Shown here in pieces: positions 47,166-55,214 of a stretch of 64,000 nucleotides of DNA; the first letter of the stretch is position 1, and every line of letters starts with the position of its first letter. This DNA is from Candidatus Latescibacterota bacterium (lineage in GTDB: Bacteria > Krumholzibacteriota > Krumholzibacteriia > JACNKJ01). The DNA lies in the NCBI GenBank assembly GCA_020633725.1, contig JACKDC010000001.1:186001-250000 (forward strand). Reading direction: 5' to 3'. The notes under the pieces are model-generated. The model was not told the origin of the DNA. It worked only from the letters and a program-made list of their open reading frames with translations, and did not search any database. Position numbers and translations under genes: made by a program.

Positions 47166-47843
47166 GTGATCGAGATCCGCGAACTGAGCAAGGTCTACCG
47201 GGTGGGCGCCAGCGAGGTGCGCGCCCTGGACCGCGTCGATCTGGACATCGCCGCCAACGCCTACATGGCGATCATGGGGCCGTCGGGGTCGGGCAAGTCG
47301 ACGCTGATGAACATCATCGGCTGCCTGGACTCGCCGAGCCACGGCAGCTACCTGCTGGACGGCGAGCGCGTCTCCGACATGGACGACGACGCCCTGGCCC
47401 GCATCCGCAACCGGCAGATCGGCTTCGTCTTCCAGACCTTCAACCTGCTGCCGCGCGCGGACGTCTACCACAACGTCGAGCTGCCGCTCATCTACGCCGG
47501 CCAGCCCGCCGCGGAGCGCAAGCGCCGGGTGGACAGCGCCATCGCCGCCGTCTCGCTCGAGGACCGCGCCAGGCACAAGCCCAACGAGCTGTCCGGCGGG
47601 CAACGCCAGCGCGTGGCGATCGCGCGCGCGCTGGTGAACGAGCCCGCGATCCTGCTCGCGGACGAGCCCACCGGCAACCTGGACACCAAGACCGGCCTCG
47701 AGATCATGGCGATCTTCGACGCGCTGCACGCCAGCGGCCAGACGGTGATCCTCGTCACCCACGAGCCGGATATCGCCGAGCACGCCGGCCGCTGCCTCCG
47801 CCTGCGGGACGGCCGCATCGAGAGCGACACGCGCACCGGCTGA
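47166..47843 (+). CDS. LolD/MacB-type ABC transporter ATPase without a permease gene
   Basis: The 225-aa protein is a single ABC domain: Walker A GPSGSGKST (about 38-46), signature ELSGGQRQRVAIARAL (about 139-154), Walker B AILLADEPTGNLD and the H-loop VTHEPD. LNPNSCL-like MNIIGCLDSPSHGSYLLDGE places it in the LolD/MacB/FtsE group. No FtsX/MacB permease or membrane-fusion gene is next to it. A TolC-like channel is encoded immediately upstream, so a MacAB-TolC-like system is a plausible guess. The GTG at 47166 lies 9 nt after the tolC stop. Confidence 0.9.
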   Translation: MIEIRELSKVYRVGASEVRALDRVDLDIAANAYMAIMGPSGSGKSTLMNIIGCLDSPSHGSYLLDGERVSDMDDDALARIRNRQIGFVFQTFNLLPRADVYHNVELPLIYAGQPAAERKRRVDSAIAAVSLEDRARHKPNELSGGQRQRVAIARALVNEPAILLADEPTGNLDTKTGLEIMAIFDALHASGQTVILVTHEPDIAEHAGRCLRLRDGRIESDTRTG

Positions 47844-47929
47844 AACCCCTGGACACCCGCAGCCCTTTGCGGAATCTTTGGCTCGAAGGCGCCGCTGCCG
47901 GCGAACGAACCCCGAGGATCGGACAGGGC

Positions 47930-49207
47930 ATGAGCACCGCCACCCGCCTAGCGGCCCTGCTGGGGCCCACGCTGCTGCTCGTCGCCGCGACGGCGGCCGC
48001 GCAGGGTAGCGAGGACCTGCCTCGCGACATCCGTCTCGACCACAGCCTGGCGCTGCCCGACTCCGGCAGCGCGCGGCTCGAGTTCCACCTCGAGATTCCC
48101 TACGAGCGTCTCGTCTTCGAGCGGGCGGACTCCGGCTTCGCGGCGCGTCTGCGGATCGCGGGCCGGGCCCGTCGCGAGTCGGACCACGAGGAGACGACGC
48201 TGCTGCGCCACGCGAGCGTGCGGGCCGCCGATTTCGCCGCCAGCCGCCGGAAGGGCCAGCATTTCACCGAAGACTTCGCGCTGGAGCTGGGCGCCGGACG
48301 CTGGGACGTCGAACTGCTGCTCTACGCCCGCGGTCCCGCGCGTCCCTGGCGCGACGCGTTCGCGGTCGAGGTGCCGGACTCCAGCCACGGCACGCTGTTC
48401 CTGCAGGGGCCGCGCTGGGCCGGGGGGCGCGGCCAGGGCGCGCTCACGCCGCCCTTCTTCTTCCGCGACATCTGGCGCATCCCCGACGACCGCAGCCACT
48501 TCGCGGACGGTGCGCCGGCGCGCGCCGCGCTGAGCTGCGAGCTGCTGAACTGGAGCCAGGAGAGCCTGGAGGCGGAGGCCGTCCTCAGCGTGGAGGACGC
48601 GCGCGGCAAGCTGGCGCACTACGCGCGGCGCGTCGTCGAGGTCGGACCCGGCCGGCAGGCGCTGGACTGGGAGCTGCCGGTGAACAAGCTGGGGATGGGC
48701 GCCTACCTGGTGGACATCGACCTGCGGGTGCAGGGCGAGAGCGAACGGCGGCGGCTGACCGGCCGCCTCGACGTGGGCCTCACGCAGGCGGCCTTCGACC
48801 GCGACTGGGAGCGCACCCAGGAGCTCGTCCGGCCGCTGGCCAGTCTCGACGAGCGCGAGGACCTGGCCGCCGCCCTGCCGCGGGAGCGCCTCGTGCGCTG
48901 GCGGGCGTTCTGGGCCCGCCGCGATCCGGGCGGCGACGCGCCCGGCAACCCGGCGCTGGAGGCCTTCTGCGAGCACGTCAGCGACGCCAATCGCCGCTTC
49001 GGCGCCGGCGCCCGCGACGGCTACCTGAGCGATCGCGGCCAGGTCTACCTGCAGTACGGCCCGCCGGACCGCGTGGAGACGACCGAGGACGAGGGCAACT
49101 TCCGCACGCTGGAGGTCTGGACCTACGATCGCCAGGGACTGGTCTACGTCTTCGAGGACCGCCACGGCGCGGGGGACTTCGTCCTGCTGCGGGTGATGAA
49201 CGGATGA
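47930..49207 (+). CDS. GWxTD-domain exported protein 2
   Basis: The 425-aa protein has a signal peptide (to about residue 25, AAAQ) and ends in a GWxTD-type domain (about 320-420): RWRAFWARRDPGGDAPGNPA, then the pentapeptide as G-Y-L-S-D in DGYLSDRGQVYLQYGPPDRV, then EVWTYDRQGLVYVFED. The first 250 residues are beta-rich. It is a paralogue in layout of the 41.6-kb protein. ATG 47930 was chosen over the longer TTG start at 47867 because the signal peptide begins there. Its TGA overlaps the next ATG. Confidence 0.75.
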   Translation: MSTATRLAALLGPTLLLVAATAAAQGSEDLPRDIRLDHSLALPDSGSARLEFHLEIPYERLVFERADSGFAARLRIAGRARRESDHEETTLLRHASVRAADFAASRRKGQHFTEDFALELGAGRWDVELLLYARGPARPWRDAFAVEVPDSSHGTLFLQGPRWAGGRGQGALTPPFFFRDIWRIPDDRSHFADGAPARAALSCELLNWSQESLEAEAVLSVEDARGKLAHYARRVVEVGPGRQALDWELPVNKLGMGAYLVDIDLRVQGESERRRLTGRLDVGLTQAAFDRDWERTQELVRPLASLDEREDLAAALPRERLVRWRAFWARRDPGGDAPGNPALEAFCEHVSDANRRFGAGARDGYLSDRGQVYLQYGPPDRVETTEDEGNFRTLEVWTYDRQGLVYVFEDRHGAGDFVLLRVMNG

Positions 49208-50772
49208 GCGGCCGCCGCGCGCTGGGCGCCGTCGCCGCGCTGCTGCTGCTCGCCGGCTGCGGTAAGGAGCCGGCGGGCGATCCGGCGCTCTTCCGCAGCT
49301 ACACCACCGACGAGCCCCAGAGCGTGGACCCCGCCTTCGCAGTGGATCAGACCTCGGGCACGCTCGTCTCGCTGATCTATCCGGGCCTCTTCCGCTTCGA
49401 CGCGGCGGGGCATCCGCAGCCCGACCTGGCCCTGCGCTGGGAGCGCGAGGAGGAGGGGCGGCGCTACCGCCTGCACCTGGACGGCTCCCGCCGCTTCGAC
49501 GACGGCACGGCGATCACGGCGCCGCTCGTGGCGCGCTGCTTCCGCCGCCTGCTGGATCCCGCCCAGCCCTCGCCGCGGCGCTGGGTGCTGGAGCGGCTCG
49601 AGGGGGCTGCGGCCTTCCGCGACGGCATGGCGACGGACGTCGCCGGCCTCGCCGCGCCCGACGACAGCACGCTCGTCCTCACGCTGCACTCGCCCTTCAC
49701 GCCCTTCCTGGGGCTGCTGGCCATGCCGGCCACGCGCGTCTGCCTGCTGGACGCGTCGGGCAAGCCCCGCCGCGTGGACGGCCTCCCGGTGGCCGGCGGG
49801 CCCTGGCGGCTGAGGACCTGGGACCGCGGCGACCGCCTTCTCCTCGAGCGCCGCGGCCCGGCGCTGCCGGGCGAGATGACCGGCCTCGAGCTGCGCATCA
49901 TCCCGCAGCCCTTCACCGCCGTCGCGGAGTTCGAGGTGGGCAACCTGGATCTGCTGCGCGTCCCGCTCGCCGAGGCGGAGTACTGGATGGGCGACACGCA
50001 TCCCGGCAAGGTGCTGCGCCAGGAACAGCTCGTGGTCTCCTACATCGGGCTCAACGTGCGCAAGGCCCCCTTCGACGACCTGCGCGTGCGCCAGGCGCTC
50101 AACTACGCGGTGGACGTGGAAGCGCTCATCCGCACGCTGCGCGCCCACGCGGCGCGCCGCTCGCTGGGCCCCGTGCCGCCGGCGCTGCGCACGGCCGACC
50201 CGGCCGAGACCTTCCACTACCGGCCGGAGCGCGCGCGCGAGCTGCTGGCCGAGGCGGGCTACCCCGACGGCTTCGCCATGGAGATCTGGCAGAAGGAGAA
50301 CCCCGAGGCCGGGCGGCTGCTGGAAGCCGTGCAGGCCTATCTCGCGGCGGTGGGGGTGGAGGCGAAGATCGTCGTGCGCGACTGGGGCGCGTTCAAGGAC
50401 GCGGTGAACCAGGGCAGCGCCGACGCCTTCTTCCTCGACTGGCTGGCGGACTACCCCGACGCCGAGAACTTCCTCGTGCCGCTCTTCCACTCGCGCAATC
50501 GCGGCGGCGGCGGCAATCGCTGCGGTTTCGGCGAGACCTACGTGGACATCCTCCTGGACGAGCTGCAGACCAGCCCCGCCGGACCCGCGCGCAAGGATCT
50601 GGTGAACCGCCTCAACGAGACGCTCTACCGCGAGGCGCCGTGGATCTGGCTCTGGCACCCGCTGTCGCTGGAAGTGGTGGCCGACGGGATCAGCGGCTAC
50701 CGGCCGCCGCTCATCTTCAACGGGCAGGACTACCTGGAGATCCGGCGCGATGCGGCGCTTTCTGCTCCGTAG
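49204..50772 (+). CDS. peptide-binding lipoprotein, SBP family 5
   Basis: The 522-aa protein has a lipoprotein signal with lipobox L-A-G-C (C19), then the SBP_bac_5 fold typical of Opp/Dpp/nickel importers: SVDPAFAVDQTSG (about 40-52), YIGLNVRKAPFDDLRVRQAL (about 281-300) and a final WIWLWHPLSLEVV. It binds di- or oligopeptides or murein peptides in the periplasm and hands them to the permeases encoded next. The ATG overlaps the previous stop by 4 nt, and the end overlaps dppB by 23 nt. The ATPases are not here. Confidence 0.9.
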   Translation: MSGRRALGAVAALLLLAGCGKEPAGDPALFRSYTTDEPQSVDPAFAVDQTSGTLVSLIYPGLFRFDAAGHPQPDLALRWEREEEGRRYRLHLDGSRRFDDGTAITAPLVARCFRRLLDPAQPSPRRWVLERLEGAAAFRDGMATDVAGLAAPDDSTLVLTLHSPFTPFLGLLAMPATRVCLLDASGKPRRVDGLPVAGGPWRLRTWDRGDRLLLERRGPALPGEMTGLELRIIPQPFTAVAEFEVGNLDLLRVPLAEAEYWMGDTHPGKVLRQEQLVVSYIGLNVRKAPFDDLRVRQALNYAVDVEALIRTLRAHAARRSLGPVPPALRTADPAETFHYRPERARELLAEAGYPDGFAMEIWQKENPEAGRLLEAVQAYLAAVGVEAKIVVRDWGAFKDAVNQGSADAFFLDWLADYPDAENFLVPLFHSRNRGGGGNRCGFGETYVDILLDELQTSPAGPARKDLVNRLNETLYREAPWIWLWHPLSLEVVADGISGYRPPLIFNGQDYLEIRRDAALSAP

Positions 50773-51682
50773 GCTGCTGGCGCTGGTGCCCGTGTTGCTG
50801 GGGGTGACGCTCCTCAGCTTCCTGCTGCTCTACGTCGTGCCCGGCGATCCCGTGCAGGCCGTGGCCGGCGAGCGCTACGACGACGCCGTCCTCGACGCGC
50901 TCCGCGCCGAACTGCACCTCGACGATCCCCTGCCCCTGCGCTACGGCCGCTTCCTGCTGGACCTCGCCCGCGGCGACCTGGGCGTGTCCTACGTCACGCG
51001 CGAGCCCGTGCGCGACGCCATCTTCGCCACCTTCCCGCACACGCTGCGCCTCGCGCTCTCGGCGATGCTCGTGGCCGTGGTCCTGGGCGTGGGGCTCGGC
51101 CTCGCCGCCGCGCTCAAGCCCGGCTCGCTGCTGGACCGCGCGGCGATGGTCTTCGCCTCGCTCGGGATCTCCGTGCCCGTCTTCTGGCTGGGCATGGTGC
51201 TGATCCTGGCCTTCAGCATCCGCCTGCGCTGGCTGCCGCCCTCGGGCTACGGGGGCGGGGACCTGGCGCACCTTGTCATGCCCTCGCTGACCCTCGGGTT
51301 GGCCTCCGCCGCGCTGGTGGCGCGCATGACCCGGGCGTCCCTGCTCGAGGTGATGGGGCAGGACTACATCCGCACCGCGCGGGCCAAGGGCCTCAAGCCC
51401 TCGCGCATCCTGCTGGTCCACGGCCTGCGCAACGCGCTGCTGCCCGTGGTGACGGTCGTGGGCAACGACTTCGGGAGCTACCTGAGCGGCTCCGTGCTGA
51501 CCGAGCGGATCTTCGCCTGGCCGGGGCTCGGCCGCTACACCCTGGACGCGGTGGCCAAGCGCGACCTGCCCGCGATCCAGGGCGCGATCCTGGTGATGGC
51601 GCTGGCCTTCGTGCTGGTGAATCTGCTGGTGGACCTGAGCTACGCCTGGATCGACCCGCGCACCCGGCGGGAGGCGCCATGA
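50750..51682 (+). CDS. dppB: peptide ABC transporter permease (DppB/OppB type)
   Basis: The 310-aa inner-membrane permease has six predicted helices and the BPD_transp_1 EAA-like loop TRASLLEVMGQDYIRTARAKG (about 185-205). Its N-terminal LLALVPVLLGVTLLSFLLL and periplasmic loop with VPGDPVQ are typical of DppB/OppB. It overlaps the binding-protein gene by 23 nt and dppC by 4 nt, so the three are one translation unit. Confidence 0.93.
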   Translation: MRRFLLRRLLALVPVLLGVTLLSFLLLYVVPGDPVQAVAGERYDDAVLDALRAELHLDDPLPLRYGRFLLDLARGDLGVSYVTREPVRDAIFATFPHTLRLALSAMLVAVVLGVGLGLAAALKPGSLLDRAAMVFASLGISVPVFWLGMVLILAFSIRLRWLPPSGYGGGDLAHLVMPSLTLGLASAALVARMTRASLLEVMGQDYIRTARAKGLKPSRILLVHGLRNALLPVVTVVGNDFGSYLSGSVLTERIFAWPGLGRYTLDAVAKRDLPAIQGAILVMALAFVLVNLLVDLSYAWIDPRTRREAP

Positions 51683-52563
51683 GCGCGAGCGCGACCGGCG
51701 CTGCCCTCGCGCCTGCCGCGCGGCGTGGGCGCGGCCTGCGCCGCTGGCTCGGCCACGGCGGTTTCGTCCTCGGGGCCCTGCTGGTGCTCGCCTTCGTGGG
51801 GCTGGCCCTGCTGGGGCCGGCCCTGGGCGCGGATCCCCTGGCCGCCGACCCCGCCGCCGCGCTGCGCCCACCGGGCGGGGAGCATCTGCTGGGCACCGAC
51901 GCCGTGGGCCGGGACCTGGCCGCCCGCGTGCTGGCCGGCGCCCGGCTCAGCCTGCTCGTGGGCCTGCTCAGCCGCCTGGTTGCCCTGCTGCTCGGCGCCG
52001 CGGCCGGGCTGCTGGCGGGCTACTTCGGCGGCTGGCTGGACGGCGTCGTCATGCGCCTGGCCGACATGACCCTGGCCTTCCCCGCCCTGCTGCTCCTGAT
52101 CGCCGTGGTGGCGGCCTTCGGGCCCAGTCTGCTGACGCTCTTCCTCGCCCTGGGCGTGCTGGGCTGGGCCCCGGTGGCGCGCGTGCTGCGCAGCCAGGTG
52201 CTCAGCCTGCGCCGACTGGACTACGTGGAGGCGGCGCGCGCGCTGGGCTGCAGCCGGCGGCGCATCCTGCTGGTGCACGTGCTGCCGGGCTGCCGGTCCA
52301 CGCTGCTCGTCCTCTTCAGCATGGGCATGGCCAGCGCGATCATCGCCGAGGGCAGCCTGAGCTTCCTCGGGCTGGGCGCGCAGCCGCCCCAGCCGAGCTG
52401 GGGCACCCTGATCCGCGACGGCTTCGGCTACCTGCGCACGGCGCCCTGGCTGACGCTCGTCCCCGGCCTGGCCATGGCGCTCGCCGTGCTGGGCTTCAAC
52501 CTGCTGGGCGACGCGCTCCGCGACCTGCTGGACGAGCGCGCCGCCACGGAGGCCCGGCCATGA
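51679..52563 (+). CDS. dppC: peptide ABC transporter permease (DppC/OppC type)
   Basis: The 294-aa permease has the OppC N-terminal cap region with HLLGTDAVGRDLAARVLAGAR, a hallmark of DppC/OppC, and six membrane helices. The EAA-loop counterpart is LRRLDYVEAARALGCSRRRI (about 178-197). It pairs with DppB in the membrane. Its TGA overlaps the ATG of the NlpC/P60 gene, linking import to a cell-wall hydrolase. Confidence 0.93.
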   Translation: MSASATGAALAPAARRGRGLRRWLGHGGFVLGALLVLAFVGLALLGPALGADPLAADPAAALRPPGGEHLLGTDAVGRDLAARVLAGARLSLLVGLLSRLVALLLGAAAGLLAGYFGGWLDGVVMRLADMTLAFPALLLLIAVVAAFGPSLLTLFLALGVLGWAPVARVLRSQVLSLRRLDYVEAARALGCSRRRILLVHVLPGCRSTLLVLFSMGMASAIIAEGSLSFLGLGAQPPQPSWGTLIRDGFGYLRTAPWLTLVPGLAMALAVLGFNLLGDALRDLLDERAATEARP

Positions 52564-53579
52564 CCCCGACGCCGTCCCTCGATCGCTGGCGCGCCCTCGC
52601 GCGGGAGGCGGGGCTCGACCCCCGGCGCGAGCTCTGGACCTGGGAGCCCGGCGCGGGCGAGCTGCTGCTGCAGCCGGGGCCGGCCCTGGATCTCGCGGCC
52701 TCGCACGCCGAGGCGCTCAGCGCGGCGGGCCTGCGCTGGCGGGCGCTGGATCCGGCGAGGGCCAGCGTGCGGCGGGTGAGCGTCACGCGGAGTTCGCTGC
52801 GCGCGGCGCCGTCCCACGCGGCCGAGCAGATCTCCCAGCTGCGCCTGGGCGACCGCTTCACCGCCTGGCACGAGGCCGACGGCGGCGCCTGGTGCTTCGG
52901 CGCCGGCGACGACGGCTACCCCGGCTGGTTCCGCAGCTGGCATCTGGTGGACGGCCCCGCCGCCACGCCGCCGGACCGCGTGGTCGTCGCCAGGCAGGCG
53001 CCGGCCCATGCCGCGGCCGAGGGCGACGCGCTGCTGCTGGACCTCTCCTTCGGCACCCGGCTGGCGGCAGCCGGCGCGCTGCGTGCGGGGCGTCAGGGCT
53101 GGCTGCTGCCCGACGGGCGCGAGGCCTGGACCCCGGTCGACGCGCTGGCGCCCTGGGCCCCGCGGACCGGGGGCGAGGGCGACGGCGATGCGCTGCGCGC
53201 CGAGCTGCTGCGGCGGGGCGAGCGCCTCCTCGGCCTGCCCTACGAGTGGGGCGGGACGAGCAGCGCGGGGCTGGACTGCAGCGGGTTCGTCCAGCTGCTC
53301 GCGGGGAGCCTCGGCATCGCGTTGCCCCGCGACGCGGACCTGCAGGCTCGCGCGGGCCGCGCCCTGGATCCCGCCGCGCCGGCATCCTGGCGGCCTGGCG
53401 ATCTCCTGTTCTACGGGGGGAGCGGTGACTCGGGCGCCGGCGCCCGTGTCGATCACGTGGGCGTGCTGGCGACGGGGGCTCGGCTCCTGCACGCCAGCGG
53501 GACGAGCCGGCTGGAGGCCCTGGGGGACGGGGGCGCGCTGGGAAATCGCCTCCCCGTGGTCGCGGTGACCCTGCTGTGA
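52560..53579 (+). CDS. NlpC/P60 peptidase with SH3b region (YkfC-like)
   Basis: The 339-aa protein ends in an NlpC/P60 domain with the catalytic triad visible: C240 in LDCSGF, H299 in VDHVGVL and H311 in LLHAS. The N-terminal half (about 60-200) looks like bacterial SH3 segments (SLRAAPSHAAEQISQLRLGD). No signal peptide is obvious. Cytoplasmic YkfC of Bacillus, which cleaves imported murein peptides, has this architecture and is encoded beside a dipeptide importer, so a murein-peptide recycling role is inferred. It overlaps dppC by 4 nt. Confidence 0.8.
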   Translation: MTPTPSLDRWRALAREAGLDPRRELWTWEPGAGELLLQPGPALDLAASHAEALSAAGLRWRALDPARASVRRVSVTRSSLRAAPSHAAEQISQLRLGDRFTAWHEADGGAWCFGAGDDGYPGWFRSWHLVDGPAATPPDRVVVARQAPAHAAAEGDALLLDLSFGTRLAAAGALRAGRQGWLLPDGREAWTPVDALAPWAPRTGGEGDGDALRAELLRRGERLLGLPYEWGGTSSAGLDCSGFVQLLAGSLGIALPRDADLQARAGRALDPAAPASWRPGDLLFYGGSGDSGAGARVDHVGVLATGARLLHASGTSRLEALGDGGALGNRLPVVAVTLL

Positions 53580-53926
53580 CCGCGATCGCGGAGAGCCAGT
53601 CCCCATGCGGGTTTCCGCAATTCGCTGCGCCAGCGTCAGTTGCGCGTTCGCAGCGGTGCGGAACAGGATTGCGGGATATCGGATTCCTGGCCGCGTTTTT
53701 TGTTGACAGACCTGGGGTCGGGGGATACCTTGCGTCCGGTTTTCACAGAGTAGGGGCCAGTGGCACGCGGAGTCGGGGCATCCCGACCTCACACGCCATC
53801 ACTTCGTCGGCTCCAGGCGCGTGATGAAACGGGAGGCGCCAAGACACACTGCGAAGGAATTCTGTTTTCGTTCCGGCTGAGAGACCTACTGGATATCAGC
53901 TGCCAAACCCCATCAGGAGGTTGCTC
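53580..53926 (+). other. 347-nt intergenic region before the beta-barrel gene
   Basis: This holds no convincing gene. It contains the promoter at 53703-53731 and a leader of about 190 nt with a hairpin pairing 53772-53777 with 53782-53787 (six base pairs around GCAT). GGCGC near 53817 can also pair with GCGCC near 53838. A short open frame across it has no family features. No riboswitch motif was recognised. Confidence 0.6.
53703..53731 (+). promoter_or_regulatory. promoter of the outer-membrane barrel gene
   Basis: TTGACA (53703-53708) and TACCTT (53726-53731) are 17 nt apart. A long leader follows. With its own terminator downstream, the gene is a single-gene unit. Confidence 0.65.
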
Positions 53927-55036
53927 GTGTCTCGCATGAATCGTGTTCTCTTCACCGCCGGTGTTCTGCTGATGCTCGTCAGCAGCGCGGCCATGGCCTT
54001 CGAGGGTTTCCCCAATCCGGTGCGTAGCTACACGCTGACCGGCGGCGACGCCTTCAACGCCAACTTCATCTCCGACAGCAACGACGCCTACACCTGGTTC
54101 GGTCGCATCTACCGCAACGCGGATCACGTGCGCGTGACCTGGTGGCCCTCCAGCACTGCCCAGGGCCTCGGCCTGATCAAGAGCGAGGAGAGCTACGGCG
54201 CCTACATGCTGCATCTGCAGGAGGGCTCCTTCTACGACAAGCAGCTGTCCGGCGAGTACAACCACTTCACGCTGGGCTACGGCTACGCCTTCGAGAACTT
54301 CGATCTGGGCGTGGTCTACAACCGTCAGGGCACCAGCCAGGAAGTCGGCGGCACCAAGATGAGTGAGACCTACAACGCCTTCGGCGCCGGTATCACTTAC
54401 GACATGGACGACGAGACTCAGATCGACGCCACCTTCGCCTTCGTGACCGGCAAGACCGACGACGGCGTGGATGGCAACGACGATCCCGAGAGCACCGGCA
54501 TGAACTTCGGCGCCCGCGCCTTCAAGGCCTGGCGCGAGGATCTGACGATCGTTCCCGTGTTCGTCTTCAACACCTGGAAGGACAAGCTGGGCGACGCCGA
54601 GGACAAGACCACGATGTTCGGCGCCGGCCTCGGCTTCGACTACACGATCAACGAGGACAACGACCTCTACGTGTTCGCCAGCTTCCAGAACAGCAAGGAG
54701 ACCCTGGACGACGGCACCGACACCGCGGAGTACAAGATGACGGCCCTGCCCGGCATCGGCGCGGCGGTCGAGCACGAGTTCACGGACATGTTCACGGTGC
54801 GCATGGGCGCCACCAAGAACTGGGAGAAGTACGAGGAGCCCGGCACGCCCGACGGCACCGACACGTACCACAGCTATCCCTGGATGTTCACGATGGGCAT
54901 GGGCATCGCCATGGGCGACTGGGTCATCGACCTGGAGCTGAACCAGACCTGGCTGTACAGCGCCGGCTACTGGTTCCATGGCTACGACAGCCCGCAGAGC
55001 CCCATCGCGCAGATCGAGGCCAAGCTCTGGTTCTAG
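53927..55036 (+). CDS. outer-membrane beta-barrel protein of unknown family
   Basis: The 369-aa protein has a clear signal peptide (to about residue 25, AMA) and mature sequence of alternating hydrophobic/aromatic strands with acidic loops (DGVDGNDDPES, DDGTDTAEY), ending in IEAKLWF, a C-terminal aromatic typical of barrels folded by BAM. I do not recognise the family; a porin-like or substrate-specific channel is possible. GTG 53927 lies 6 nt after AGGAGG; TTG 53921 has no spacer and ATG 53936 is rather far. Dedicated promoter and strong terminator suggest an abundant protein. Confidence 0.75.
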   Translation: MSRMNRVLFTAGVLLMLVSSAAMAFEGFPNPVRSYTLTGGDAFNANFISDSNDAYTWFGRIYRNADHVRVTWWPSSTAQGLGLIKSEESYGAYMLHLQEGSFYDKQLSGEYNHFTLGYGYAFENFDLGVVYNRQGTSQEVGGTKMSETYNAFGAGITYDMDDETQIDATFAFVTGKTDDGVDGNDDPESTGMNFGARAFKAWREDLTIVPVFVFNTWKDKLGDAEDKTTMFGAGLGFDYTINEDNDLYVFASFQNSKETLDDGTDTAEYKMTALPGIGAAVEHEFTDMFTVRMGATKNWEKYEEPGTPDGTDTYHSYPWMFTMGMGIAMGDWVIDLELNQTWLYSAGYWFHGYDSPQSPIAQIEAKLWF

Positions 55037-55082
55037 TCTGACTGGAACCTGGCTCGGCGACGAGCAGCGATCACTCGCGAGA

Positions 55083-55115
55083 CCCCGTCCTCCCCTGCGG
55101 AGGGCGGGGTTTTTT
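55083..55115 (+). terminator. strong rho-independent terminator
   Basis: An 11-bp stem (55083-55093 with 55099-55109, one G-T wobble) around CCTGC is followed by six T's. It ends the barrel gene transcript 47 nt after the stop codon. Confidence 0.92.
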
Positions 55116-55214
55116 CGCGCCCCGTTCCGCCCCGTGCGCGCTTCTTGCCAACTCCGGGAGTGGCCGCGCCCTTTCGCGGCCCGCCGGGGAACGATCGGGA
55201 AGGACAGACCGCGC

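Noticed and set aside
53576..53824. 82-aa open frame in the intergenic region
   Set aside because: It overlaps the promoter and has no ribosome site or family features.
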